This document shows, in pieces, positions 6,981 to 15,438 of a stretch of 41,016 nt of DNA. The position numbers and the translations under genes were made by a program. The notes below the pieces were generated by a model. That model had not been told where the DNA came from. It saw only the letters and a program-made list of their open reading frames with translations, and made no database searches. The DNA comes from Marinilabilia sp. UBA5340 (GTDB lineage: Bacteria > Bacteroidota > Bacteroidia > Bacteroidales > Marinilabiliaceae), in assembly GCA_002411085.1 (NCBI GenBank), contig DHQK01000156.1, positions 1-41,016 of the forward strand, in the 5' to 3' direction. The first letter of the stretch is position 1; each line of letters opens with the position of its first letter.

Positions 6981-8066
6981 TTAATGATGAAACAGACGGA
7001 CTCCAATATTGATGAAAGTGATGCCGTGCTCTTTTGCTGTGTCCATGATTTCCTGATCACGGATGGATCCGATTGGGGATGCAATATATTTAACGCCATA
7101 TTTGGCAGCCAGTTCGATGTTGTCCTTCTGTGGAAAGAAGCCATCAGAGATGAGACACGATCCATCCAGTTCGTTTAGTATCACCTTGTCGCCAAATTGG
7201 ACTTCCCGTTGCTGTTCAATCAGCTGATCCAGTTCGGTACGCTTTAGTCCTTCATGTTTTTCCAGGAAACTGTAATCCAGCTTCATTTTCTGATACCAGG
7301 TGTTGGCTTTGTTGAGGGCAAGTCCGCTGCAAAGAATTCTGGATTGCTGTCCGGATCCGATGCCAATTACCTGTCCGTTGTTGACCACACAAATGGAGTT
7401 GGATTGGGTATATTTAAGTGTCAGGATGCCCAGTTTAATGTCCGATGCAATTTGATCAGTGATGGGGCCTGATTCTGTGCGGATATCCATTAGCAAATCA
7501 TCGGTGACCTTGAGTTGATTGCGTTTCTGACGGATGGTGATGCCGAAAACTTCTCTCGACTCCATGTCTCCGGGTTCGTAATCTTTTGAGATGCTGAATA
7601 TTACATACCCTCCTTTTTTCTTGGATTTTAGTATTTCCAGTGCTTCAGGAGTGTATTCAGGAGCAATCACACCATCCGAGACTTCTGATTTTATCATTTT
7701 GGCAGTGGCCGTATCTACAGTCTCGCTTAACGCGATAAAATCTCCAAACGAGGCCAGTCTGTCTGCTCCCCGGGCCTTGGCATAAGCAGTGGCCAGTGGG
7801 GTGGGGGCTGCTTTGGTCAGGTAGGCCTGTTGCTCCGTTTCGGTAAGGTCGCCCGCCATTGCCATTCCTGAAGGCGTCACATGTTTAAACGAAGTAGCGG
7901 CGGCTTTCCCAAGAGTTTGAGAAGCTTCTTTTACCAGTTGCCAGCTGTTTAAAGCATCCAGTACATTGATTACACTGGGATTTCCGTTCAGAATTTTGAA
8001 AGCTCCCGAGTTGTCGATGATCTCTGCAAAATCCTGATATGGATTCATTCCATATTTAAGTTTCAT
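6981..8066 (-). CDS. Stand-alone AICAR transformylase (PurH C-terminal domain only)
   Basis: The 361 residues match only the AICAR formyltransferase half of PurH; the IMP cyclohydrolase half is absent. The enzyme transfers a formyl group from 10-formyltetrahydrofolate to AICAR in late purine synthesis. Family features are the NGNPSVINVLDALNSWQLVK region, the catalytic Lys-His in SFKHVTPSG (K61-H62), ARGADRLASFGDF, KYTQSNSICVVNNGQVIGIG and the terminal GVRLFHH. Stand-alone versions of about 390 residues occur in Bacteroidales alongside, or instead of, full PurH. This copy is about 30 residues shorter, mainly in the region after TWYQKM. The start is ATG at 8066, with a TAACTTTG promoter element about 50 bases upstream. 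An IMP cyclohydrolase must be encoded elsewhere if the pathway is complete. Confidence 0.9.
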   Translation of the reverse strand: MKLKYGMNPYQDFAEIIDNSGAFKILNGNPSVINVLDALNSWQLVKEASQTLGKAAATSFKHVTPSGMAMAGDLTETEQQAYLTKAAPTPLATAYAKARGADRLASFGDFIALSETVDTATAKMIKSEVSDGVIAPEYTPEALEILKSKKKGGYVIFSISKDYEPGDMESREVFGITIRQKRNQLKVTDDLLMDIRTESGPITDQIASDIKLGILTLKYTQSNSICVVNNGQVIGIGSGQQSRILCSGLALNKANTWYQKMKLDYSFLEKHEGLKRTELDQLIEQQREVQFGDKVILNELDGSCLISDGFFPQKDNIELAAKYGVKYIASPIGSIRDQEIMDTAKEHGITFINIGVRLFHH

Positions 8067-8115
8067 GGTAAGAAGGTTTTATGGTTACTTTTTGTAAATT
8101 GTTTCAAGGATTTTG

Positions 8116-8123
8116 CAAAGTTA
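8116..8123 (-). promoter_or_regulatory. -7 promoter element for the AICAR transformylase gene
   Basis: Read on the - strand this is TAACTTTG, an exact match to the Bacteroidota TAnnTTTG -7 box. It would place the transcript start near 8109 and leave a leader of about 43 bases before the ATG at 8066. I find no TTTG at the usual distance upstream, so support rests on the -7 box alone. Confidence 0.4.
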
Positions 8124-8186
8124 AAAAAATATGTGGGGTGGTTCTTTGGCATAAGCAGATATTGGTTCACCCGAATAGTAAGTTTG

Positions 8187-8681
8187 TCAGATTAACTCGA
8201 AAAGATATTTCAACACTGATGGAGTGGTGAGCAGAATACAAATGCCGATGACAAACAGTTTTGAGGTGAAGGAGCGGACTAGTTGCTTGTTAACACCGGG
8301 TTCCAGAACGCTCAGTTTAGGGATTGAGGGGTGATAATAGACCGTAACATCCTTTCCCTTAGGATATTTGGCGGTGATTTGTTGACACTCATCCAGAGAG
8401 GAATTTACAAGGAAGTGACCGATAAAGATAATCCGGGATTTGACTGTAATGTTCCTGACTGAATACTGATAGAGTATCCTGGCAAAAAATCTGGGATTCC
8501 GCAATAACTGCAGTTCTTCCGATAAGAGTATAGTCCCTTTGGTATTGGGCCATGAAAAAGCTGCTTTCCCAATCCATATCATTGTCATCAGCGTAAGAAA
8601 GAAGAAAAAACCCAGTATCAGAAAGAAGAGTCGAATACCGTCCAGAATTTCCAGGGCGGAGCTGTTTGTTGTTAATTCCAT
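8187..8681 (-). CDS. DUF3592 domain membrane protein
   Basis: Two membrane helices (residues 17-38 and 141-160) flank a soluble domain. The domain has the DUF3592 (PF12158) pattern: a helix, WPNTKGTILLSEE, then YQYSV, and finally YPKGKDVTVYYHPSIPKLSV with LEPG. No biochemical role is established for the family. I chose the ATG at 8681, giving 164 residues. The frame stays open up to 8810, but the extra 43 residues are basic and unlike the family, and the short form begins just before the first helix. The neighbouring NlpC/P60 lipoprotein gene is divergent. Nothing in the context suggests a partner. Confidence 0.7.
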   Translation of the reverse strand: MELTTNSSALEILDGIRLFFLILGFFFFLTLMTMIWIGKAAFSWPNTKGTILLSEELQLLRNPRFFARILYQYSVRNITVKSRIIFIGHFLVNSSLDECQQITAKYPKGKDVTVYYHPSIPKLSVLEPGVNKQLVRSFTSKLFVIGICILLTTPSVLKYLFELI

Positions 8682-8847
8682 TTTGCAGAGGTGTTTGAAT
8701 TGGTGTTTTGTAGCTACCACATATACCATGCTTTGCAACATAACTTGTTTTTTTGTTGATCTGTTTCTGATCATTTGTTGCCGGATTGGTAATAAAATGA
8801 AAGACCTCAATGCTCCATATTTTATCAGACTTTTTGGCGTAATATTT

Positions 8848-8855
8848 TAACTTTG
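8848..8855 (+). promoter_or_regulatory. -7 promoter element for the NlpC/P60 lipoprotein gene
   Basis: TAACTTTG is an exact match to the Bacteroidota -7 consensus, and transcription would start near 8861, about 25 bases before the ATG at 8886. A TTTG occurs at 8833-8836, but its 11-base spacing is too short for a -33 element. Confidence 0.4.
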
Positions 8856-8885
8856 TGGTTTCTTGAATATTAGAATCGAAGTGAA

Positions 8886-9443
8886 ATGAAAGAATACCCG
8901 AAATATTTCATCCTGTTTATTGTCCTGGTATTGCCGCTTTTTGTCTCCTGCTCCCCAAAGGCATTTCCGGGATCATCGGCTGAAAGGAATGAGATGCCCG
9001 GAAGCAACAGGGAGTTAAAGCGTTTTATGGAGAAAGGCGTGGAGAAGTCCTTGAATACAAAGGGTGTTAGTCCGAATGAGATTGTCCGTACTGCCCGCAA
9101 ATACATGGGTGTGCCTCATTGTATGGGAGGAACAACCTCCCGCTGTATGGATTGCTCCGGATTGTTGGTGAGAGTCTTTGATACTTATGGAATTCAATTA
9201 CCTCACAATTCCGAAGCACAGGCACGATATGGTGATATTATCCCTGAAAAACAAAATTTACGAAAGGGTGATTTGGTGTTTTTTATCCGGACTTACCGCA
9301 CATCTCATTTTATCACACATGCAGGAATTTATGTGGGGGATAACCAATTTTTGCATGTCTCCTCCAGCCGTGGGGTTACCGTTTCTTCACTAGATAACTC
9401 ATGGTGGAAGGACAAGTTTATTTTTGGTACCCGTATATTCTAG
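8886..9443 (+). CDS. NlpC/P60 family cell-wall hydrolase, lipoprotein
   Basis: This 185-residue protein begins with a lipoprotein signal: a hydrophobic stretch (residues 6-20) ending in the lipobox LFVSC with Cys22, predicting an envelope lipid anchor. The C-terminal domain is NlpC/P60 (PF00877), a cysteine peptidase that cleaves peptide stems of peptidoglycan. Visible catalytic residues are Cys90 in MDCSGLL, His145 in ITHAGIYV and probably His157 in FLHVSS. KGDLVFF at 127-133 is the usual preceding strand. The length is normal for Spr-like lipoproteins. The ATG at 8886 directly precedes the basic part of the signal. The AbgT-family gene is convergent, 10 bases downstream. Confidence 0.92.
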   Translation: MKEYPKYFILFIVLVLPLFVSCSPKAFPGSSAERNEMPGSNRELKRFMEKGVEKSLNTKGVSPNEIVRTARKYMGVPHCMGGTTSRCMDCSGLLVRVFDTYGIQLPHNSEAQARYGDIIPEKQNLRKGDLVFFIRTYRTSHFITHAGIYVGDNQFLHVSSSRGVTVSSLDNSWWKDKFIFGTRIF

Positions 9444-9453
9444 CTTTATCCAA

Positions 9454-10998
9454 TCAGAGGAAAATTCCTTCCCCTACACCGATGGGTAAATCGAGCCAGA
9501 ACCAGACAAACAACAATACCAGCCACATCAGAAAAAGAACTACCGCGTAAGGAAGGAGCAGTGAAACCACTGTGCCGATTCCTACTTTTTTGTCGTATTG
9601 TCTTATCCAGCCAATTAATAATGGGAAATAGACATAAAGGGGACTGATACAGTTCGTAATGCTGTCGCCTACCCTGTACATCAACTGCACAAAAGCCGGG
9701 GTAAACCCCAACTGGGCCAACATGGGAATAAAAACGGGAGCAAATATGGCCCATTTGGCTGAACCACTGCCTATGAAGATGTTGATGAAAGCCACCAGCA
9801 TCATGTAAAGGGTGAACATAAAAGGACCTGTAAGGCCGCTGGATTCAAGGAAGTCCGCACCATGAATGGCCAGAATGGAATCCAGCCGCGACCAGTTAAA
9901 GAGGTTGATGAACTGAGCTACTACCAGCATCAGTACAATATAGCCGGATAAGTCTTTCATTCCTTCTCCCATATATTTAATTACATCATCGGGGTGTTTG
10001 ATGCTGCCCGTGGCCTTACCATAAAAATATCCGGGAATGGCAAACAGAAAAAACAGAATAGGTACCAAACCACGCAAAAACGGAGAAGGAACAATGCCGC
10101 CGGTTTCCTGATTTCGCAGGGGACCCCAAGAGGGAATGGTTAACAATGCCACTACTGCAATGATAATGAGGGCTGCATAGCCGGCATATTTCAGGCCCTT
10201 TCTTTCTTCCGAAGTAAGTGTATGGTTGTCGGGGACTTCAATATTAGTTTGATCGCCCATAGAAAAACGTCTGGTGCGGGGAATTGTATAACGGGTGACC
10301 ACAAAAGCTCCTCCCAGCCCGAGCAAAATGGTGGAGATAATCATAAAGTACCAGTTGGCTGTGGCACTTACCTCCCCGATCCCGGGGATCTTGGAAGTGA
10401 CTTCTGTGCTGATCCCGGCCAGCAGCACATCCGTTCCTGCAATGAAAAAGTTGGCGGTAAACCCGGCTGTAGCTCCAGCATAACCTGCTACCAGCCCTGC
10501 GATTGGGTGGAGTCCCATCTGGCTGAAGATCAATGCGGCAATGGGAGGTACAATGACGACTCCTGCATCGGAGCCTATGTTGCCGCAGGCCCCAATGATA
10601 AAAATAACGGGGAGAACAACTTTCCTGGGAACGGAAAAGGCAAGGTTACGCATTACCACCGATAACAGACCGCTTTTTTCTGCAACAGATACGCCCATCA
10701 GCATTACCAGCACAAGTCCCAGCGGAGCAAAATGTGCAAAATTGGTTACCATTTCCTGCAGAAAGCGCCTTAATCCGTCACCTGAAAGCAGGTTTTGTGC
10801 TTTTATCACTTCACCGGTGGAGGGATCTGTAGCCTGAACACCAAAAAAGGAGGTGATAAAACTTATGAATACAATAAATATGGTGATCCACACAAACATC
10901 CAGAAGGGATGCGGTAGTTTATTCCCCATTTTCTCTATCCAGTCCAGAAAACTACTGCTTTTCTCCTTCGAAATATTTTTAGTATTCGCTTCGGTCAT
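9454..10998 (-). CDS. AbgT-family transporter (p-aminobenzoyl-glutamate transporter-like)
   Basis: This 514-residue integral membrane protein matches the AbgT family (PF03806). It has the start SSSFLDWIEKMGNKLPHPFW, the periplasmic loop GDGLRRFLQEMVTNFAHFAP, LMGVSVAEKSGLL, GNIGSDAGVVIVPPIAA, and the C-terminal pair FINIFIGSGSAKWAIFAPVF with GDSITNCISPLYVYFPLL. AbgT of E. coli imports p-aminobenzoyl-glutamate, and other members export sulfonamides. Here the substrate is uncertain. The length is normal and the gene looks intact. It is a single gene with the NlpC lipoprotein gene convergent and the polysaccharide operon divergent. No amidohydrolase (AbgA/AbgB) is nearby, so the folate-salvage role known from E. 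coli is not supported by context. Confidence 0.92.
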   Translation of the reverse strand: MTEANTKNISKEKSSSFLDWIEKMGNKLPHPFWMFVWITIFIVFISFITSFFGVQATDPSTGEVIKAQNLLSGDGLRRFLQEMVTNFAHFAPLGLVLVMLMGVSVAEKSGLLSVVMRNLAFSVPRKVVLPVIFIIGACGNIGSDAGVVIVPPIAALIFSQMGLHPIAGLVAGYAGATAGFTANFFIAGTDVLLAGISTEVTSKIPGIGEVSATANWYFMIISTILLGLGGAFVVTRYTIPRTRRFSMGDQTNIEVPDNHTLTSEERKGLKYAGYAALIIIAVVALLTIPSWGPLRNQETGGIVPSPFLRGLVPILFFLFAIPGYFYGKATGSIKHPDDVIKYMGEGMKDLSGYIVLMLVVAQFINLFNWSRLDSILAIHGADFLESSGLTGPFMFTLYMMLVAFINIFIGSGSAKWAIFAPVFIPMLAQLGFTPAFVQLMYRVGDSITNCISPLYVYFPLLIGWIRQYDKKVGIGTVVSLLLPYAVVLFLMWLVLLFVWFWLDLPIGVGEGIFL

Positions 10999-11225
10999 AA
11001 CTTTTCAGGTGTTTCTTTACAATCGGAAATTTCTGTGTTCTCAAATATGCAAAAAAATATCTATACCACCTTTGACAGCGGTGCTCTTATATACAAAATT
11101 CTTCAATTGGTCAAATACTGACTGTCACTGACCAGTCTTCTCTGCAGCCTGCCTGCGAATTCCTTAAATTTAATTGCCGGTAAATTTTATATCCCGGGTC
11201 TAAAGTGGGTTTATTTGAAATTATA
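10999..11225. other. Divergent intergenic region, no gene seen
   Basis: This stretch separates the AbgT-family gene from the start of the long polysaccharide operon, so it should hold both promoters. I find no exact TAnnTTTG on either strand. TAAATTTT at 11181-11188 (+) is a loose match. A small GGTCA/TGACC dyad lies at 11109-11133. Nothing else is convincing. Confidence 0.4.
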
Positions 11226-12194
11226 ATGGATAGAGGAATATCTTTTTTTACCGGAAATGTACTTTTTGTTTGTAGTGCTGCCCGCAAGGGCCGTTGTACC
11301 GAAGCCATTACCGAGCAAGCCAGGGGATTGCAAAATATGGGGGTCGAGGTATCGTTTTTTCTTGTGGAAGAACGCGGAGTATCCGGCTATTTGAAGGGTG
11401 CTTTTCGTTTGCGGCGGTTTTTGAAAGACAATCATTTTGAAGTGATTCATGCGCATTACGGGTTGAGTGCCATTATGGCCAGTCTTGCAGGAGCCAGACC
11501 GTTGGTAGTGTCATTGATGGGAAGTGACGTATTTGGTTCCTGGTGGCTTCTGGGCCTGGTTCGTTTCTTTTCGGCTTATGTTTGGCCGGGAGTGATTGTA
11601 AAAAGTCAGCAAATGGCCAAAAGACTGGGAGCCGGACATGCGAAAGTGATTCCCAACGGTGTGGATATGACTTTATTCAGGGATATTTCCCGGGAGGAGG
11701 CGCGTATCAAGCTGGGGTTTTCGGGGCAGAGAATTATTTTGTGGCCGGCCAATCCCCGACGGGAAGTGAAAAATATAGATCTGGCTAAAAAAGCGATGGC
11801 ACTGTTGAAAGATCAACAGGTGGAGTTGAAGATTATATCTGATATTCCTACCGAACTGATGCCCTGGTATTACAATGCTGCTGATCTGGTGTTGCTGACA
11901 TCGCTATGGGAAGGATCTCCCAATGTGGTGAAAGAAGCGCTTGCCTGTAATACGCCGGTTGTGACGACCCCTGTAGGAGATGTATCGGAATTATTGACCG
12001 GGGTTGAAGGATGCGAAATATGTGTGCCGGAGCCTGAATGTGTAGCAGAGGCCATTAAGAAAGTGTTTCATTTTGGAACCGGAATAAATGGGAGAGTGCA
12101 TTTAGCAGGCCTGGACATTGATTCGATATCCAGGAGGCTTGTCGAAGAATATCTGGCCGTTTCCCTGGCTGGAAACAGGAACAGATTAAAGTGA
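11226..12194 (+). CDS. GT4-like glycosyltransferase
   Basis: This is a GT-B fold glycosyltransferase of about 322 residues. The N-terminal domain has VLFVCSAARKGRCTEAITEQ and the acceptor-side IHAHYG, followed by the linker IPNGVDMTLF. The C-terminal donor domain ends in the retaining GT4 motif SLWEGSPNVVKEALACNTPV, in which EGSPN...EA binds the nucleotide sugar, then TTPVGDVSELL. I place the start at ATG 11226. A GTG at 11205 in frame would add seven residues and cannot be excluded. It is the first gene of the long + strand polysaccharide operon. The product acts at the cytosolic membrane face; its donor sugar is unknown. It is somewhat short for GT4 (often 350-400). Confidence 0.85.
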   Translation: MDRGISFFTGNVLFVCSAARKGRCTEAITEQARGLQNMGVEVSFFLVEERGVSGYLKGAFRLRRFLKDNHFEVIHAHYGLSAIMASLAGARPLVVSLMGSDVFGSWWLLGLVRFFSAYVWPGVIVKSQQMAKRLGAGHAKVIPNGVDMTLFRDISREEARIKLGFSGQRIILWPANPRREVKNIDLAKKAMALLKDQQVELKIISDIPTELMPWYYNAADLVLLTSLWEGSPNVVKEALACNTPVVTTPVGDVSELLTGVEGCEICVPEPECVAEAIKKVFHFGTGINGRVHLAGLDIDSISRRLVEEYLAVSLAGNRNRLK

Positions 12195-12206
12195 GAGGAA
12201 AAGCAG

Positions 12207-13247
12207 ATGGCATTAAAAGTTATCTCGGATAGTGAACTTGTAGACCGTAAAGGATGGGTCGATTTTGTGAATAATCATCCCGACGGGAGCATCTTTCAGA
12301 TGCCCTGGATGTATGATTTACATAAACTGTCCCGTTTTCAGAAGCCTGTCGTTTATTTTGCCTTTGACGGGTCAAAGATGGTTGGTGTCATGATGGCGGT
12401 GAACTATCGCAATGCTGTCTTTCCATTGTCCTGGTTCACGCGCAGACAAATTGTTTTTGGGGGGCCGTTGGTTGCGGATAACGATAGGGGAACTTTACTT
12501 GCGCTTCTTGATGCAATGGTCAAAAACCGGACACAAAAACCGGTTTATTCGGAGATTCGAAACCTTAGATTGGGACTATCTCTAAAGCCGGTTTTCGAAA
12601 ATGCAGGGTTTTATTATGAGTCATATCTGTCTGTCGTGATTGATATGAACCGTAAATCAGGGGAAATTTGGGAGTCACTTTCCCCTGAGAGGAGGACAAA
12701 TATAAAAAGGCTGGAGAATGTGTTGTATACCATTCGCGATATGCAGGGATTGAAGGATATGGCAGATGTTTGGAAAATTATCCGGTGCTCGGTGGGGCGA
12801 AAAGGACGTCCGGTGCCTCACAAATCTATGTTCCGGGTGATCGAAGAACTGGAGATGTTAAAACCTTACCTTAAAATCAAAGGATTTGAGCTGAAAGGCC
12901 AGTTGAAGGCAGTGGCTGTTTTTTTGAAATACAGGAAAAAAGCTTTTGTATGGATGGAGGGGCATTGTTTTGATCATGCATCAGATTGGATGTATGATGG
13001 TTTCCTCTGGGGAGTTATGCAGGAATTGGGAAGCGAGGGTGTCCGTTACATTAACATGGGTACAGGAGGTCGGCCCGGAAAAGATTTCTTTTATCGTCAG
13101 TATAAAAAATCTTATGGTGGAATGATCAAAGAAACAGGGAGATATATTTATGTACACAACTGGTTTCTCTGGAATCTTGGGAAATTTTTTTACACGTGGT
13201 ATAAACGCATAAGAATCACTTTTTACAGGAATTACTGCAGCGTATGA
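12207..13247 (+). CDS. FemAB/GNAT-like acyl or aminoacyl transferase
   Basis: This 346-residue protein resembles the FemAB and BioF2-like acetyltransferase families, which have two GNAT folds. Visible features are SIFQMPWMYDL (29-39), the central LSPERRTNIKRLE basic helix, the strand pattern LKIKGFELKGQLKAVAVFLK, and the C-terminal MGTGGRPGKDFFYRQYKKSYGG, which resembles the substrate-binding end of FemX proteins. FemAB proteins attach amino acids to peptidoglycan precursors. Relatives in polysaccharide clusters are thought to attach acyl or amino-acyl groups to amino sugars. Here the surrounding genes make a polysaccharide role more likely than a wall bridge. The ATG at 12207 follows a GAGG-like site, and the stop overlaps the next gene as ATGA. 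Confidence 0.75.
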   Translation: MALKVISDSELVDRKGWVDFVNNHPDGSIFQMPWMYDLHKLSRFQKPVVYFAFDGSKMVGVMMAVNYRNAVFPLSWFTRRQIVFGGPLVADNDRGTLLALLDAMVKNRTQKPVYSEIRNLRLGLSLKPVFENAGFYYESYLSVVIDMNRKSGEIWESLSPERRTNIKRLENVLYTIRDMQGLKDMADVWKIIRCSVGRKGRPVPHKSMFRVIEELEMLKPYLKIKGFELKGQLKAVAVFLKYRKKAFVWMEGHCFDHASDWMYDGFLWGVMQELGSEGVRYINMGTGGRPGKDFFYRQYKKSYGGMIKETGRYIYVHNWFLWNLGKFFYTWYKRIRITFYRNYCSV

Positions 13248-14299
13248 GGATCTTTCTCGACATAGGACATCCTGCTCATGTGCACTATTTTCGGAATTTC
13301 ATCCGGATTATGGAGCAAAAGGGGCATCAGTTTTTGGTGACTGCACGCAATCGTGAACATGTAACAGAGTTGTTGCGCTTTTATCAGATAACTTATGTTG
13401 ACAGAGGGGCGGGTGGTGCTACTACGCCCGGAAAAATCTGGTATCTGTTGGTGACTTCATGGAGGCAATATCTCAGAGCGCGAAAATTTAGACCCGATCT
13501 GTTTTTAGATTTCAGTACTATATATTCCGGACTGGCTTCTTGGTTGCTTAAAAAGCCTTACATCACTTTTACAGATACCGAGAATACAGGAGTTTATCGT
13601 TTTTTTATAAAGCCGTTCAGTAAAAAGGTGTATACCCCAGCTTGTTTTTCCGGAAACCTTGGGTCGGATCACCATCGCTTCAACGGGTTTATGGAGTTGT
13701 GCTACCTGCATCCACATTATTTTGAGCCTGATGCCTCGGTTCTGGAAACGCTTGGGCTTGGTGCGAATGAGCCTTTTGGAATTGTGCGTTTTGTTGGGTG
13801 GTCGGCAGTTCATGATCATGGCAAGCAAGGCTTTTCCAATGAAAGAAAGCTGCAGTTGGTGAAAAGCCTTCAAAAATATGGTCGCGTTTTTATCAGTTCC
13901 GAGGGCCCACTGCCGGAAGAGTTGGAACCATTGCGGCTTCAGTTGGAATCGCACAGAATTCATGATTTGCTTTTTTATGCTTCCGTATTGGTGGGGGAAG
14001 GTGCTACTATGTCAACAGAGGCAGCTGTTTTAGGGACTCCGGCTGTTTATTTGTCCGATTTCAGGTTGGGGAATCTCATTTATCTTGAGGAAAAATATGG
14101 AATGGTGCTCAATTTTGGCACCTCCGAAAAGGAGCAGGGAATGGCCCTGAAAAGTGCAGCTATGTTATTGGGACGTCCGGGGACTAAGGCCAATGGTGCC
14201 CGTCAGGCAGAGAAAATATTGGAAGACCATATTGATGTGACCGGTTTTATGGTCAGTAAAATCACAAGTGTGGAAGAACAATTGTCAGTAAGTAATTGA
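13244..14299 (+). CDS. DUF354 family protein (GT-B-like, surface-polysaccharide associated)
   Basis: The 351 residues match DUF354 (PF04007): an N-terminal MRIFLDIGHPAHVHYFRNF with GHPAHVHYFRN at 8-18, then FLDFSTIYSGLASWLLKKPY, and a C-terminal VGEGATMSTEAAVLGTPAVY, resembling the donor-binding half of GT-B glycosyltransferases such as MurG and the UDP-GlcNAc 2-epimerases. No member has a well-established reaction that I know of. In clusters like this they are assumed to be glycosyltransferases. It overlaps the FemAB-like gene by 4 bases and is followed by a DegT aminotransferase after 32 bases. The position is typical of O-antigen and capsule operons. Confidence 0.85.
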   Translation: MRIFLDIGHPAHVHYFRNFIRIMEQKGHQFLVTARNREHVTELLRFYQITYVDRGAGGATTPGKIWYLLVTSWRQYLRARKFRPDLFLDFSTIYSGLASWLLKKPYITFTDTENTGVYRFFIKPFSKKVYTPACFSGNLGSDHHRFNGFMELCYLHPHYFEPDASVLETLGLGANEPFGIVRFVGWSAVHDHGKQGFSNERKLQLVKSLQKYGRVFISSEGPLPEELEPLRLQLESHRIHDLLFYASVLVGEGATMSTEAAVLGTPAVYLSDFRLGNLIYLEEKYGMVLNFGTSEKEQGMALKSAAMLLGRPGTKANGARQAEKILEDHIDVTGFMVSKITSVEEQLSVSN

Positions 14300-14331
14300 T
14301 GCAAACCAATTATTAATAAGAGAAATACTCA

Positions 14332-15438
14332 ATGAGTTACCGGATCCCCCTTATTCGCCCCTATATCAATGACCGTGTGAAAGCGCTTGTCAACGAAGTG
14401 CTGGATAGTGGTTATCTGACCGAAGGGCCTGTGACGACTCGTTTTGAGCAGGCTGTGGCATCTTACGTGCATGTTAATCATGCGTTGGCTTTTACCTCCT
14501 GTACTACAGGGCTGGAGACTGCTCTGCGCGCAATAGGGGTGGGATCGGGTGATGAGGTGATAGTGCCGGATTATACCTATCCGGCTACGGCAGGAGCTGT
14601 AAAAATTGTGGACGCTGTGCCGGTGATTGTTGATGTGGATCCGGAAACATTGCTGATCGATTATCGGAAGATGGAAGAGGCTATCACGCGTAATACGAAG
14701 GCTGTGATTCCGGTTTCTTTGTTTGGGAATCCGTTGGATTTTGATCGTCTCCGGGATGTTCAGGACAGATTCGGCGTTTGTATTGTTGAAGATGCTGCCT
14801 GTGCCCTGGGAAGTTCCTTTCAGAATGAAAAAACCGGAACCTTAAGTGATATTACGGTTTTTAGTTTTCATCCGAGGAAGTTTATTACCACCGGAGAAGG
14901 TGGCATGGTTACGACCAATAACTCCAACTGGGCCGAGTCTATGCATCGGTACAAGCATTTTGGAATGGGGCGTGTGACAGAAAGGGAGGAAGTACAGTTT
15001 CTGAGTACAGGGAGTAATTACAAAATGAGTAATATTCTGGCTGCGGTGGGATTGGCCCAGATGGAAGCTTTTGAGGAGCTACTTGAAAGAAGAAGATCTT
15101 TGGCCATGCGCTATTTGGAGCTTTTGCAGGGACATCCTGAGGTTAAAATTCCCAGAACTACAGATAAAGGGTTTCACTCTTATCAGAGTTTTGCTGTGAT
15201 GGTTTCTGAGCGTGACAAAGTCATGAAGCAAATGAGAGAGCAGGGAATTGAGGTTCAGATAGGAACCTATTCATTGCATCAGCATCCTGCTTTTCAGGGA
15301 CGTGGCGTGCGGCTGCGCGGACAATACTCCGGGAGCATCAGGGCCTTTAATGAAACACTGGTGCTACCCTTGTATCATACCATGACGGAGGAAGAACAAA
15401 ACGAAGTGGTGGAAAAATTAATTGCATGTGTGGAATAA
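14332..15438 (+). CDS. DegT/DnrJ/EryC1/StrS sugar aminotransferase
   Basis: This 368-residue PLP-dependent enzyme makes amino sugars by transferring an amino group to a keto-NDP-sugar. Key residues are TSCTTGLETALRA (55-67) holding the phosphate, EDAACALGSS with Asp154 for the pyridine nitrogen, and the Schiff-base Lys183 in FSFHPRKFITTGEGG. It begins with the usual IPLIRPYI. Its 13-base overlap with the asparagine-synthase-like gene suggests coupled expression. No NDP-sugar 4,6-dehydratase is present in the window, so its keto-sugar substrate cannot be assigned. It differs clearly from the WbpE-type aminotransferase at 20814, so two amino sugars may be made. Confidence 0.9.
   Translation: MSYRIPLIRPYINDRVKALVNEVLDSGYLTEGPVTTRFEQAVASYVHVNHALAFTSCTTGLETALRAIGVGSGDEVIVPDYTYPATAGAVKIVDAVPVIVDVDPETLLIDYRKMEEAITRNTKAVIPVSLFGNPLDFDRLRDVQDRFGVCIVEDAACALGSSFQNEKTGTLSDITVFSFHPRKFITTGEGGMVTTNNSNWAESMHRYKHFGMGRVTEREEVQFLSTGSNYKMSNILAAVGLAQMEAFEELLERRRSLAMRYLELLQGHPEVKIPRTTDKGFHSYQSFAVMVSERDKVMKQMREQGIEVQIGTYSLHQHPAFQGRGVRLRGQYSGSIRAFNETLVLPLYHTMTEEEQNEVVEKLIACVE

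Noticed and set aside
8682..8810. N-terminal extension of the DUF3592 protein
   Set aside because: The 43 extra residues are basic and irregular, and the family begins close to the internal ATG at 8681.
10222..10665. Open frame of 147 codons on the + strand
   Set aside because: It is antisense to the AbgT-family transporter gene, and its high Gly, Asn and Cys content is typical of a shadow of membrane-helix codons.
11109..11133. Inverted repeat GGTCA / TGACC ahead of the GT operon
   Set aside because: The arms are only 5 bp with a 15-base spacer, and no promoter box is next to it; likely chance.
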